64,000 nucleotides of DNA from Myxococcales bacterium (GCA_016706225.1 JADJKB010000023.1:1-64000); one strand, 5' to 3'; numbered from the stretch's first letter, positions 17,136 through 26,865 are shown. Translations and numbers: made by a program. The notes: generated by a model not told the origin, from the letters alone.

Positions 17136-20100
17136 ATGGCCCTCGGACGGCGCCCCATCGACTTCGGCCGCCTGGTCGCGCGGCTGCTCTGTGCGCTGTT
17201 CGCGCTGATCGGGGCCGTTCCGCTCGCGCTCGCCGTCGCCATTCGCTCGGAGCCGGTGCTCGCCTGGGCGTCGTCGGAGACCGCGCGCGTGCTCCAGGAA
17301 GAGCTCGGCGTGACGGCCAGCTACCGCGTCGAGATGAAACTCCTGCCGCTGACCGTCGCACTGCATGACATCGTGGTGCCGTCCTCGGACGGAGGGGCAC
17401 CGTTCCTGCTGGCCGAGAGCGTGGCCGTACACCCGCGCTTCTTTTCGCTCTTGGCAGGACGCCTCGACGTCGGCGACGTGGAGATCCAGCGCCCTCGTTC
17501 TCGAGTGGTCCTCAAGGACGGGAAGCTCGTGAACCTCGCGTATCGCCTGCCGGAGCAGAAGACGCCGTCGAAGAAGCTGGAGCGCGCGCCGTTCTCGTCG
17601 CTAGGTATCACGGAGGCCGAAATCGACTTCGAGGTCGATGGCGTCAAGGTCAAGACCGGCCCCATCGACATGGACGTGTTCGCCGACAAGGGACCGGTGT
17701 TCGAGGTGGGGTTGCGCGCTGCGGAGACCAGCATCGTCACCCCACGTTTGGTGACGTTGAAGACCGGCGGCGCTCCGCTCAACCGACGTGGTGAGATTGA
17801 CGGCGCAAGCGACCGAGAGTTCACCTACACGGCCTTCGACGAAGACGCCATTTGTCGGCTGGATGTGCGAGTGCGGATCGAGGGCAGCACGATCCTGGTG
17901 CGCCGGCTCGCGCTCTCGGGTGTGGCGGACCAGGACCCGGGCGAGCACACGCTGCCCAAATGTCTGGCCGAAGACGACAAAAACGCCGCGCGAGTCGCGC
18001 TCGGGCTCTCTCAGCTCCGGCTCGAGCTGCGGCCCGGCGAGACCCCGCTCGTCGACGGGCACGTGGTGGTCCGGGGACCGGTCTCTCTGGCCAATCGTTA
18101 CGCAAAGATGGCTCAGCTGTCGGGCTGGGCGGCCTTTGCTGGCGACGTGCATTTCACCAAGACCGGCAAGCTGCCGGATGTGCGCGGGCGGCTCCGGGGA
18201 GGGGATTTTCAGCTGGCCGACTATCGGCTGGCCAAGAAGCTCGACGCGACCGTCGAGATCCGCGACGACAAGATCGACGTTCCACGTCTCGAGACGCACT
18301 TCGCCGACGGCGTGGTCGTGGTCAGCGACACTCACATCGAGCCGCTGGAGAAGGGCGCACCCATCAGCTCCGGGCGGGTCGAAGGCAGCAGCGTCTCGTT
18401 CTCGGCGCTGATGCGCGACCTGGGCGTGACCCCCAACACGATCGTCGCTTGGGATCTCGACAAGACTCGGGCGACACACATCAAGGGAACGCTGTCACCG
18501 CTGCACATTGACGCGGACCTGTACGCCGAGACGAAGAACTTCGAGATCTACAACCGCGCGTTCCACGACCCGGCGCGTAAACACATGATCGGTGTGCGCG
18601 CTGCCACCATCCGTGGCCGCCTCGGAGTGCGGGCGGGCGCGCTCGAGTTCTACGACACTCGAGCGACCTTCGGTAAGAGCACCATCGTCTCGCCGTTGGT
18701 CTCGATTGGTTTCCACAACGACATGCAAGTCGAGGTCAGCAAGGGCTCGAAGATCGAGCTGTCGGACGTGAGCCCGCTGGTCGACATTCCCTGGGCCGGC
18801 GCCGCCGAGCTGACCGTGAAGATGGCCGGAAAATCCGGCGATCCGCTGCTCACCGGCGATCTCGCCATCAACAAGTTCGAGTTCGGCGGCTTCCCGGTTG
18901 GGGACATCAAGAGCGCCAAGCTGCGCTTCCGCCCGCTCAAGGTCGACCTCTTCGACATCCGCGGCAGGAAGAACAAGAGCGAATTCGTCATTCCAACTGC
19001 ACGCCTCGATTTCGACAGCGGCTCGACGGTGATCGCCGACGCAACCCTGCAGGCCGAGCGCCTGGACGTCCGGGACTTCTTGGCGATGTTCCTGTTCGAT
19101 CAAGACCCGCGCTTTGATCCCATCCACGGGACTGGAAAGATCGACGCGCGCGTCCACTACGATCTTGGTGGGCACAAGGACCGCTGCGGCGGTGGCGTGC
19201 TCAATGTCCTCGGGCGCATGGACATGAAGAAGCTCGACTTGTTCGAGGAGCGCTACGACAGCGGGCGCGCCGACTTCGAGTTCCGCTGGCTCGATCGCGA
19301 GGCGAGTTACCTCGGCATCGAGCTGGACGTGCCCAGCATCACGCTGTCGAAGGGGACCGGGACCGTGCTCGGTTCGCTGACCATGCGCCAAGGGGGCGTG
19401 GTGCGCGGCAACATGGTCGGGACCGCGGTGCCACTCTCGAAGATCGACGCGCTGGGCATGCTCGGTTCCCTGGTCGACGCGCGCGGCAGCGGTGTCGCCG
19501 AGGTCGACGGGACGGTCGACGAGCTCGCCTTCTCCAGCCACGTGCGCGTCTCGCCAATGCGCACCGGCACGAAGACCCTGCCCGCCTCGGAGCTGTCGGT
19601 GCGCCTCGAGCCCAAGAAACGCCCGCTGAAGGTCATCGGGCGCTCGCGCTGCGGCGGCCAAGTGACGGCACCGTTCGACCGGGCCGAGTGGGAGTCGGAT
19701 CCGACGGTCGGCACGTTCCACGTCGACGGCAAGATGTTCGGCGGACAGATCGGTTTCAAGGATCTGCGGGTCACGCGGCAACGCAGCAAGAACGCCAAGG
19801 GCAGCGTGACGTTCAGCGACCTGGATTTGGCCGCGCTGGCCGAGCTCTCCCCGGCAGCCGCCGGCTCGAAGACCACGGGCAAGCTCAGCGGCAAACTCCA
19901 GATCGACGACTTGATGCTCGATCGGCCGAGCTCCGCCCGGGGTTCGTTCGCGGTGGAGCGCATGACCATCGCACGCGCGGGCGTCTCGGCAGAGGTGCTG
20001 CCGGGCGCCAAGGACATCACCCTAGCGGACGGCAAACTCGGCATCGGCGGGCTCGCGCTGGCGATTCGCACGCCGACTGGGCAAGAGAGTGTCTTCGATC

Positions 20101-21563
20101 TCAGGGGCGACGTGAGTGACATCGCCAAGAGCGCAATGGTCGATGCCTCGCTGACGCTGCGACCGATGGACCTCAGCAAACTCTCCGGTGCATTCCCCCG
20201 CGTGCAGTCCGTGAAAGGCCGACTCTCAGGGGGCCTCCAGGTCTCCGGTCCCGCCTCGGCGCTCCGCTACCAGGGGGGGTTCGATCTGGAGGGCGGCGAG
20301 CTGCAGCTGCGTGGGTTTTCTCCCATCACCGACCTGAAGTTCTCCATCGCGGTCGACAACGACGAGCTGCGACTCGCTCGAGCCTCCGCCCGTGTCGGCA
20401 ACGGCAGTCTGCGTATCGAAGGCAGCGCTCCGCTCAAGGGTTTTTCCCTGGGCGCGGTGCGGGGAGTCATCACCGCCCGCGACATCGCGTTGCCGCTGGC
20501 CGAGGGTGTGAAAGGCAGCGTGGATGCCGACCTGGTGGCCACCTGGGAGGCCGAGGTCGACGGAGAGCGCAAGTTGCCGGGTGTCACGGGCAACGTGCTG
20601 CTCAAGTCGTTCGAGTACACGCGGCCCGTGGTCATGACCGCCGACATCGCCAGCCTCGCGCAGCGCGGAAAACGCACTGTGTTCGAGGCCTACGATCCCG
20701 CGGACGACTTCCTCGAGTTCGAGGTCACGCTCAAGAGCGACCGCAACCTGAAGCTGCGCAACAACTTGATCGAGGCGGAGCTCGCCCTCGATCCCGATGG
20801 GCTGACCCTGGCCGGCACCAACCAGCGCTTCGGGCTGCGGGGTGAGGTGAAGCTGAAGCAGGGCGGCACGATCAAACTGCGCCGCAACGAGTTCGAGATC
20901 AGGCAGGGGGTCGTGCGCTTCGACGATCTGACGCGCATTGCGCCGCAGGTGGACGTGACCGCAGTGACCGAATATCGGCGTTACAGCGAGTCCAGCTCCG
21001 CAGAGAAGGGCGGAACCGCCACGCCGACCAGCGGCTCGGGCCAGGGCGGCACGACGGCGCAGGGTGGACGCTGGCGGATCTCGATGCGGGCCCACGGTGA
21101 CGCGGACAAGCTCAACATCGATCTCACGAGTGATCCCGCGCTGGCGCAGGACGACATCTTCTTGCTGCTCACCGTCGGCCTGACCCGAGCCGAGCTCGAT
21201 CAAGCGCAGAGCGCGAGTGTGGGTGAGAGCGTGGCGCTCGAGGCCCTGGGCACACTGAGCGGAGCGGACCGTGCAGTGACGGAGGCCGTGCCGCTGATCG
21301 ACGAATTCCGGTTCGGCAGCGCGTATTCGTCGCGCACCGGGCGCACGGAGCCGACGGTCACCATCGGCAAGCGCTTGGCAGAGCGCATTCGAGCCAACGT
21401 GACCAGCGGCCTGGCTGAATCCCGCGAGATCCGCTCGAACCTGGAGTGGCGCCTGAACAACCGCGTGAGCCTCGAGGGTTCTTACGACAACGTGAACGAC
21501 ATCTCGAGCTCGTCGCTGGGCAACCTCGGAGCAGACATCCGCTGGCGGCTGGAGTTCGAGTAG
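17136..21563 (+). CDS. TamB-like translocation/assembly (AsmA-like lipid transport) protein
   Basis: A 1475-residue protein with one N-terminal hydrophobic segment (about 18-37), then about 1300 residues of short amphipathic strands rich in Asp/Gly/Val. It ends with a TamB/DUF490 C-terminal domain: RNNLIEAELALDPDG, GGTIKLRRNEFEIRQG, LTSDPALAQDDIFLLLTVGL, and a closing barrel-like strand RWRLEFE. TamB-type proteins bridge the inner and outer membranes and are implicated in phospholipid transport and outer-membrane protein assembly. The length is in the family range (E. coli TamB 1259). No TamA/BamA gene is adjacent. A lipoprotein gene follows after 15 bases, suggesting co-transcription. Confidence 0.88.
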   Translation: MALGRRPIDFGRLVARLLCALFALIGAVPLALAVAIRSEPVLAWASSETARVLQEELGVTASYRVEMKLLPLTVALHDIVVPSSDGGAPFLLAESVAVHPRFFSLLAGRLDVGDVEIQRPRSRVVLKDGKLVNLAYRLPEQKTPSKKLERAPFSSLGITEAEIDFEVDGVKVKTGPIDMDVFADKGPVFEVGLRAAETSIVTPRLVTLKTGGAPLNRRGEIDGASDREFTYTAFDEDAICRLDVRVRIEGSTILVRRLALSGVADQDPGEHTLPKCLAEDDKNAARVALGLSQLRLELRPGETPLVDGHVVVRGPVSLANRYAKMAQLSGWAAFAGDVHFTKTGKLPDVRGRLRGGDFQLADYRLAKKLDATVEIRDDKIDVPRLETHFADGVVVVSDTHIEPLEKGAPISSGRVEGSSVSFSALMRDLGVTPNTIVAWDLDKTRATHIKGTLSPLHIDADLYAETKNFEIYNRAFHDPARKHMIGVRAATIRGRLGVRAGALEFYDTRATFGKSTIVSPLVSIGFHNDMQVEVSKGSKIELSDVSPLVDIPWAGAAELTVKMAGKSGDPLLTGDLAINKFEFGGFPVGDIKSAKLRFRPLKVDLFDIRGRKNKSEFVIPTARLDFDSGSTVIADATLQAERLDVRDFLAMFLFDQDPRFDPIHGTGKIDARVHYDLGGHKDRCGGGVLNVLGRMDMKKLDLFEERYDSGRADFEFRWLDREASYLGIELDVPSITLSKGTGTVLGSLTMRQGGVVRGNMVGTAVPLSKIDALGMLGSLVDARGSGVAEVDGTVDELAFSSHVRVSPMRTGTKTLPASELSVRLEPKKRPLKVIGRSRCGGQVTAPFDRAEWESDPTVGTFHVDGKMFGGQIGFKDLRVTRQRSKNAKGSVTFSDLDLAALAELSPAAAGSKTTGKLSGKLQIDDLMLDRPSSARGSFAVERMTIARAGVSAEVLPGAKDITLADGKLGIGGLALAIRTPTGQESVFDLRGDVSDIAKSAMVDASLTLRPMDLSKLSGAFPRVQSVKGRLSGGLQVSGPASALRYQGGFDLEGGELQLRGFSPITDLKFSIAVDNDELRLARASARVGNGSLRIEGSAPLKGFSLGAVRGVITARDIALPLAEGVKGSVDADLVATWEAEVDGERKLPGVTGNVLLKSFEYTRPVVMTADIASLAQRGKRTVFEAYDPADDFLEFEVTLKSDRNLKLRNNLIEAELALDPDGLTLAGTNQRFGLRGEVKLKQGGTIKLRRNEFEIRQGVVRFDDLTRIAPQVDVTAVTEYRRYSESSSAEKGGTATPTSGSGQGGTTAQGGRWRISMRAHGDADKLNIDLTSDPALAQDDIFLLLTVGLTRAELDQAQSASVGESVALEALGTLSGADRAVTEAVPLIDEFRFGSAYSSRTGRTEPTVTIGKRLAERIRANVTSGLAESREIRSNLEWRLNNRVSLEGSYDNVNDISSSSLGNLGADIRWRLEFE

Positions 21564-21578
21564 CGGTACCATCGTCCG

Positions 21579-23582
21579 ATGCAGCGACCGGGGTTCTTGC
21601 TGTTGGCGCTGGGGCTCGTGGGCTGTGGCAGCGACGATGACGCGGGCGGTGCTGCCACGCCTGCGTCAGTCGTCGTGCTGTACGGCGCGCCAGCCGAGAC
21701 CGAGCTGACGCTGTTTCCGTCGAATCGGTACAGCGTCGCGGACGAGACCACGGCGACGGGGATACGCGTCAGGCTTGGTCCCGACAACACCAAAGATCAA
21801 CTGGCGACCGCTTACGCCATCACCCTCACCGAGCTGAACGAGCTGGATGGTTTTTCGACCAGCGGTGGGATCGCGGCGCGGCTCTCGGGCCCGATCGATG
21901 CTCGGGGTCTGGTGGTGTTGCCCGACGCCGAGCCACCGGTCCTGGACCCCGCCCGCGACGCCTCCGAGTACACCAAGCCGGGCACACCCCTGTTTTTGGT
22001 CGATGTCGACGCGAGCTCTCCCGAGCACGGCAAGGCCGTGGGGCTCGTGCCTCGCTATTTCGAACAACCGGCGGACGTCGACTTCCCGACCGCCGACTAC
22101 ACCCTGCTCGCCGAGCCTGCGACGCCCCTGCGGCCGGCGACGCGGTACGTGTTTGCCGTCACCGACGAGCTGCTGGCAAGAGACGGCACCTCGGTCGGGC
22201 GCGCACCGGACATGGCGCGCGCGCTGGGCGGCTCGAAGGACGGCTACGACGTCGAGCTTCGCTCGGCCCTGAAGGAAGCCGCAACGGTCGTCGGCACGGA
22301 GCTACGCCACGTCGTCGCCGCGACGCTGTTCACGACCGGAGACGTGAAGAGCGGAATGATCGCCGTCGGCAAGGCTCGGCGTGCGGCGCCTGCGCCGCCG
22401 CTGGTCGATGCGTGGAGTGTGGAGACCCCGAAGAAGGATCCGGATCCGCGTGTGCGCTTTCGTGCAAGCTTCACCGCGCCGGAGCTGCGCAAACCCAAAC
22501 CCGACGGCAAGTGGCAGCTGGATGCGGCCGGGGCACCGGTCGAGCAGAAGGCGGTGAACCTCGAGGTGTTTCTGTCGTTCTCGAAGGCGAGCGAGAGCGG
22601 GCCGCGGCCGGTGGTGATCTACCAGCACGGCTTGGGCGGAAACAAAGACGGCAACTGGGGCACGACAGAGCGACTCGCGGGCGTCGACCCGAAGGGCGTC
22701 GCGGTGTTCGCCATCGACTCACCGGAACACGGCTCACGCGGCGACGGCAACGATTCAGTGGTTGCGAGCGCCTTCAATTTCTTCGGCGTGGAGCAGGGTT
22801 CGCTCGAGTTCGACATGGGCCGCGCGCGGGACAACTTCCGCCAGATGGCGGTCGACCAGCTGGAGCTCGTGCGCTTCATCAACAGCCTCGGCACGCTGGA
22901 TCTGCTCCCGCTCGATGCAAACGGCAACCCAGCCCCGGACGGCAAACCCGATCTCGATCTCTCGCGCATCCTCTACATCGGTCACTCGTTCGGCAGCGTG
23001 CAGGGCGCCACGGTGTTCGCGCTCGCTCCAGAGATCACTCAGGCCACCTGGAACGTCGGCGGCGCGGGGCTGATGATGCTGCTCCGAGACTCGAACCTGT
23101 TCAGCATCGGTGTCGTCAAGTCACTCACGCCCGCCGGCACGCCCTTCGGTGCGGTCGCGCGCTTCATGGCCTTCACCCAGGCCATCGTCGATCCTGGGGA
23201 CCCCCTGAACTACGCGCGACACGCGGCCTTCGAACCGCTCCCGGGGGTGCCCGACTGGAAACCGCGGGACGTGTTGATTCAAGAGGTCGTGAACGACGCC
23301 ATCGTGCCGAACTCGACCAGTGAGGCCCTGGCGCGCGCGGCCGGAGCCGGACTCCTGAACCGGGTCAGCGCTGCGTCGGGGTTCAGCGAACTGTCGGGTA
23401 AAACCGCAGGGAATGGTCCCGGCGGTGCCACGGCGGTGCTCTGCCAGTTCGACAAGATGGGCGGCAAACCCGCCGAGCACGGCTCGCTCATCTTTGCGGA
23501 CGAAGCCATCGACCAGTACGTCGAGTTCTTTTCGACGGGAGTCAGCGACGGCCACGGGAGCGTGAAGTCGCCGTATCCGTGA
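21579..23582 (+). CDS. lipase-like lipoprotein (alpha/beta hydrolase)
   Basis: A 667-residue lipoprotein: signal peptide and lipobox GLVGC (Cys16). An N-terminal beta-rich region (about 30-290) with SNRYSVADETTATGIRV resembles the N-domain of bacterial virulence-factor lipases. A C-terminal alpha/beta hydrolase follows, with the oxyanion segment YQHGLGGNKDG, the nucleophile elbow GHSFGSVQGA, and a histidine in GKPAEHGSLIF close to the end as the likely triad base. A secreted or surface esterase/lipase is the best reading. It lies 15 bases after the TamB-like gene, and its TGA overlaps a possible GTG start of the flavoenzyme gene. Confidence 0.85.
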   Translation: MQRPGFLLLALGLVGCGSDDDAGGAATPASVVVLYGAPAETELTLFPSNRYSVADETTATGIRVRLGPDNTKDQLATAYAITLTELNELDGFSTSGGIAARLSGPIDARGLVVLPDAEPPVLDPARDASEYTKPGTPLFLVDVDASSPEHGKAVGLVPRYFEQPADVDFPTADYTLLAEPATPLRPATRYVFAVTDELLARDGTSVGRAPDMARALGGSKDGYDVELRSALKEAATVVGTELRHVVAATLFTTGDVKSGMIAVGKARRAAPAPPLVDAWSVETPKKDPDPRVRFRASFTAPELRKPKPDGKWQLDAAGAPVEQKAVNLEVFLSFSKASESGPRPVVIYQHGLGGNKDGNWGTTERLAGVDPKGVAVFAIDSPEHGSRGDGNDSVVASAFNFFGVEQGSLEFDMGRARDNFRQMAVDQLELVRFINSLGTLDLLPLDANGNPAPDGKPDLDLSRILYIGHSFGSVQGATVFALAPEITQATWNVGGAGLMMLLRDSNLFSIGVVKSLTPAGTPFGAVARFMAFTQAIVDPGDPLNYARHAAFEPLPGVPDWKPRDVLIQEVVNDAIVPNSTSEALARAAGAGLLNRVSAASGFSELSGKTAGNGPGGATAVLCQFDKMGGKPAEHGSLIFADEAIDQYVEFFSTGVSDGHGSVKSPYP

Positions 23583-23608
23583 CGCGCGCTCGAGGGTTAA
23601 CCTCGGAC

Positions 23609-25216
23609 ATGCCGAAGCGCAGTTTCTGGGGCTGGGGCTACGAAGAAGTGGGGCCCGATCCGGGGCAACTAGCGGCGGCAGAGGCTGCGCTGCCTTCCCT
23701 GCTCCAGATCGCGCCGCTGAGCGTCGAGCCCGCGCCACGACTCGAGGACATCGAACTTCGTGCGCCGCGCATCCAGCCGACACCGGCCATCGCGCGCTTG
23801 CTCAGCGACGATCGCTTCGAGCGAGCTTCGCACACCTACGGCAAGAGCTACCGAGACCTCGTGCGCGGGTATGCGGGAGCGTTCGAGAACCCGCCGGACT
23901 ACGTTGCCTTTCCCGAGTCCGAGGCAGACGTCGCCGCCCTGCTCGACTTCTGTGACAGTGCCCGAGCCGCGGCCGTGATCTTCGGTGGCGGCTCGAGTGT
24001 GTGTGGCGGCGTCGAAGCACCGGGCGGTGATCGCTTTCGAGGCGTCGTCTCGATCGACCTCGCGCGGCTCGACAAGGTCGTCGAGGTCGACATGGCGTCG
24101 CGTGCCGCGCGCATTCAGGCCGGCATCTTCGGCCCCGCCCTCGAGCGTGGCCTGCGAGAGCACGGGCTCTCTCTGCGGCATTACCCGCAGTCCTTCGAGT
24201 TTTCGACGCTCGGCGGCTGGATCGCAACCCGCTCCGGCGGACATTTTGCCACCGGTCCAACCCACATCGACGAGCTGGTGGAGTGCCTGAGAGTCGTGAC
24301 TCCATCCGGCATCATCAGCACGCGTCGTCTGCCGGGTGACGGTGCCGGTCCGAGCCCCGACCGTTTGTTCATGGGCTCCGAAGGTGCGCTGGGCGTGATC
24401 TGCGAAGCATGGATGCGCGTCTTCGAGCGGCCGCGCTTCCGCGCCAAGGCGAGCGTGCGGTTTCCGGATTTTGCGCACGGGCTCGGAGCGGTGCGGGCGC
24501 TCGGGCAGTCGGGGCTCATGCCTTCCAACTGTCGCCTGCTCGATCCGCTCGAGGCCATGATGAACGGGGCCGCCGGCGGTGACGCGGCCGTGCTCATGCT
24601 CGGCTTCGAGTCTGGGGACCACAACCTCGACGCCTGGGGCGCGCGGGCCGCGCAGTTGTGCCGCGATCACGGCGGCGTGCTGGCGGACGGCGCGCTCCGC
24701 ACTCGCCACGACGACGCACAGGAGCGAGACGCGGCGGAAGGTGCCTGGCGCGCGGCGTTCTTGCGGGCGCCCTACCTGCGGGACGCCCTCGTTGCGCGCG
24801 GGATCTTCGTCGAGACCTTCGAGACGGCGGTCACCTGGGATGGCCTCGAGGCGTTGCACCGAAAGGTGGTGGCGGCAGCGCAGGCGGCGGCGGGTGAGAA
24901 CGGGCAGAAGTCGCTGGTCAGCTGTCGCATCACCCATGCCTATCCGGACGGGGCGGCTCCGTATTTCACTGTGATCACCCCGGCGCGGGTCGGGCACGAG
25001 CTGGAGCAGTGGCGGCTCATCAAGACCGCGGTCACCGATGCCATGCTCGAGGCCGGCGGCACGACGACCCACCATCACGCAGTGGGCCGCGACTTTCGCC
25101 CCTGGTACGAGCGTCAGACACCGAAGCTCGTGCTGTCGGCGCTGCTGGCTGCAAAGCGCGAGCTCGACCCGGCCGGGATCTTGAATCCCGGGGTGCTCTT
25201 GCCAGAACCGACCTGA
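23609..25216 (+). CDS. alkyldihydroxyacetonephosphate synthase-like FAD enzyme
   Basis: A 535-residue FAD-linked oxidase of the VAO/PCMH family. The closest resemblance is to alkylglycerone-phosphate synthase, which swaps the acyl chain of acyl-DHAP for a fatty alcohol in ether-lipid synthesis. Shared features are the FAD-binding GGGSSVCGG turn, YPQSFEFSTLGGWIATRSGG, FMGSEGALGVICEA, and a histidine triplet H488-H490 in THHHAVGRDF that matches the catalytic HHH of the human enzyme. Myxobacteria make ether lipids, so the assignment is plausible, but glycolate-oxidase-like relatives share much of this. I start at the ATG at 23609 (MPKRSFWGWGYE); a GTG at 23579 would overlap the lipase stop. Confidence 0.8.
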   Translation: MPKRSFWGWGYEEVGPDPGQLAAAEAALPSLLQIAPLSVEPAPRLEDIELRAPRIQPTPAIARLLSDDRFERASHTYGKSYRDLVRGYAGAFENPPDYVAFPESEADVAALLDFCDSARAAAVIFGGGSSVCGGVEAPGGDRFRGVVSIDLARLDKVVEVDMASRAARIQAGIFGPALERGLREHGLSLRHYPQSFEFSTLGGWIATRSGGHFATGPTHIDELVECLRVVTPSGIISTRRLPGDGAGPSPDRLFMGSEGALGVICEAWMRVFERPRFRAKASVRFPDFAHGLGAVRALGQSGLMPSNCRLLDPLEAMMNGAAGGDAAVLMLGFESGDHNLDAWGARAAQLCRDHGGVLADGALRTRHDDAQERDAAEGAWRAAFLRAPYLRDALVARGIFVETFETAVTWDGLEALHRKVVAAAQAAAGENGQKSLVSCRITHAYPDGAAPYFTVITPARVGHELEQWRLIKTAVTDAMLEAGGTTTHHHAVGRDFRPWYERQTPKLVLSALLAAKRELDPAGILNPGVLLPEPT

Positions 25217-25251
25217 CGTTGCCCACGTTCGGCACTAAGCTCCGCGGCGCC

Positions 25252-25614
25252 GTGAAAGTCCGACTCATCCGCGAATACCGCTTCGAGGCCGCACACCGCT
25301 TGCCGAACGTGCCCGAGGGACACAAGTGTCAGCGCCTGCACGGCCACAGCTTCAAGATCGAGATCGGCATCGCCGGGCCCGTCGATCCGAAGACCGGCTG
25401 GCTGCTCGACTTCGGCGATCTGGATGCGGTGTGGGCACCGATCCACGACGCCCTCGATCACCGATATTTGAATGATGTGGCGGGGCTCGAGAACCCGACC
25501 AGCGAGGTCCTGGCTCGCTGGTTGTGGGAACGCTTGAAACCCACGTTGCCAGAGCTGGTGCGCGTCACCGTGTACGAGACGTGCGACGCGCGCTGTGAAT
25601 ACGAAGGCGACTGA
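25252..25614 (+). CDS. queD: 6-carboxy-5,6,7,8-tetrahydropterin synthase (QueD/PTPS family)
   Basis: A 120-residue PTPS-fold enzyme. Zinc ligands are H15 (EAAH), H30 and H32 (LHGHSF); C26 four residues before H30 is the nucleophile position of QueD. D69-H70 in DALDHRYLND complete the catalytic set and E109 (VYET) anchors the pterin. Gain of CPH4 from dihydroneopterin triphosphate is the second step of queuosine and 7-deazapurine synthesis. The start is a GTG at 25252; the open frame continues upstream inside the flavoenzyme gene without family resemblance. No queC, queE or folE is nearby. Biopterin-type PTPS is the alternative, but the Cys spacing favours QueD. Confidence 0.88.
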   Translation: MKVRLIREYRFEAAHRLPNVPEGHKCQRLHGHSFKIEIGIAGPVDPKTGWLLDFGDLDAVWAPIHDALDHRYLNDVAGLENPTSEVLARWLWERLKPTLPELVRVTVYETCDARCEYEGD

Positions 25615-25674
25615 CGCCATCAAACCGACGTGGCGTGACCGTGTGCGGAGGCTTGCGACGCGGCGGCTGACCCC

Positions 25675-25959
25675 TCACTCTTCGTTCGGCTCTTCGTAAC
25701 CCCACTCCGGGTCCATGCCGGCCAGATCGGCGATCTTCGCCGGATGGTAGGGCGGCCGCGGAGTGAAACCCTGACCGGGATCGCCGCCGCGTTCCGCCAG
25801 CATCCTCGCGGCGAGCGCCATGCACCACTTTCCCTGGCACCAACCGGTGCCAAACCCGGTGTAGCGTTTCACCGACTCGATGTCGCGGTGCCCGAGCGAC
25901 ATTGCATGCTCGAGCTCGTGAAGGGTCACGTCTTCGCAACGGCAGATGAACGTCTTCAC
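25675..25959 (-). CDS. BFD-like [2Fe-2S]-binding protein
   Basis: A 94-residue small iron-sulfur protein. Cysteines C6 and C8 (ICRCEDV) plus C41 and C46 (GWCQGKWC) match the BFD-like [2Fe-2S] pattern found in bacterioferritin-associated ferredoxin, NirB and the small subunits of amino-acid oxidoreductases such as hydroxyproline or octopine dehydrogenases. The segment KRYTGFGTGWCQGKWC is closest to the oxidoreductase type. The flavoprotein partners usually found beside that type are absent here, so its electron partner is elsewhere in the genome. It is convergent with queD. Confidence 0.82.
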   Translation of the reverse strand: MKTFICRCEDVTLHELEHAMSLGHRDIESVKRYTGFGTGWCQGKWCMALAARMLAERGGDPGQGFTPRPPYHPAKIADLAGMDPEWGYEEPNEE

Positions 25960-26096
25960 GAGTGCGAGGTTAGCGGGGGTCGGCGGCTGCGAGGATCATT
26001 TTCTGCGGGGGTGGGCACCCCTGATCGGTTCTCGCCGGGCCGAACGTGAGCGTCCGGGGCGCTGTTCCCTGCGCGGGTGCGCGGGGGTTGTGCTTC

Positions 26097-26170
26097 CAGG
26101 CGCCGACTTGCTCCGGCGAAAGCGCGCCCGCGGGACAGGCGCCGACTCCCCCGGCGAAAGCGCGCTCGCG
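26097..26170. repeat. imperfect direct repeat, two units of about 35 bp
   Basis: Units at 26097-26132 and 26136-26170 both begin CAGGCGCCGACT, share CCGGCGAAAGCGCGC and end in CGCG, separated by three bases. They lie in the 243-base gap between the BFD-like gene and the TlpA-like gene (both transcribed leftward), the rest of which shows no coding signal. They could be operator copies for the BFD-like gene or a decayed short tandem repeat. Confidence 0.6.
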
Positions 26171-26202
26171 CGAATTATCGCGCGCGCGGACAAGCGCTGG
26201 CG

Positions 26203-26865
26203 TCAATTCACCGCGGCGACTTCGGTGCAGAGCGGTGCGTGTTCGCCGGCGGGGCGGCCGCGCTGGAAGTTGATCTCGCAGGCGTATGGGTCCTTGAGAG
26301 CCTCCGCGAATCCCATCGGGATGGAGCCGTCCCAGTTCCGCGCTCCGTCGATGCGCGCGCGAATCACACCCTTCGGGTCGACGAACCAGGTCTCGGGGTA
26401 GAGCTTGGTGCCGAACTTCTCGCTGACGACCTTCGCGTCCTGGTCGATGAGCACGATGAACGGGGGTTTGTCCGTGCCGAGCACACTCATCAGCGTGCCG
26501 CGTACGTCTTCGGGGCCGTCGTCGGTGCTGATGGTGACCAGCACGATGTTCTCGTGAGTCTTGACCACCTTGCCGAGCTCAGCGAGCGACGGCATCTCTT
26601 CGAGACACGGGCCGCAGGACTTGGTCCAGAAGTTCAGGATCACGACCTTGCCGCGAAAGCTCGAGAACTTGATCTTTTCGCCCGTCAGCGCCGGCAGCTC
26701 GAAATCCGGCGCGGCGCGATTGCGCGAAGCGTACGTCGGAGCAATCGCACACAACGACGTGCAGACCCGCCGCGATTCGCCGTCCCGCGCGGTGCGGGCA
26801 AAGGAGTAGACGCCGAACGCCGCGGCGGCCACGACGACGAGCTGGGCGAGTTGGGCCGGCTTCAC
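26203..26865 (-). CDS. TlpA/ResA-like thioredoxin-fold protein
   Basis: A 220-residue protein with an N-terminal hydrophobic segment (residues 6-22) as membrane anchor or signal, then an extracytoplasmic thioredoxin fold. The active site is W-T-K-S-C84-G-P-C87 and the cis-proline side is KLYPETWFVDPKG. The AhpC/TSA-like insertion between them (LVTISTDDGPEDVR) is typical of ResA/TlpA proteins that reduce apocytochrome c or other envelope disulfides. Two extra cysteines (C35, C39) lie just outside the membrane, and two more near the C-terminus are unusual. No cytochrome c biogenesis genes are adjacent. Confidence 0.88.
   Translation of the reverse strand: MKPAQLAQLVVVAAAAFGVYSFARTARDGESRRVCTSLCAIAPTYASRNRAAPDFELPALTGEKIKFSSFRGKVVILNFWTKSCGPCLEEMPSLAELGKVVKTHENIVLVTISTDDGPEDVRGTLMSVLGTDKPPFIVLIDQDAKVVSEKFGTKLYPETWFVDPKGVIRARIDGARNWDGSIPMGFAEALKDPYACEINFQRGRPAGEHAPLCTEVAAVN

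Noticed and set aside
18495..21572. Large minus-strand frames opposite the TamB-like gene
   Set aside because: Composition is Arg/His/Ala-rich without domains; they mirror the third-position GC bias of the plus-strand gene.
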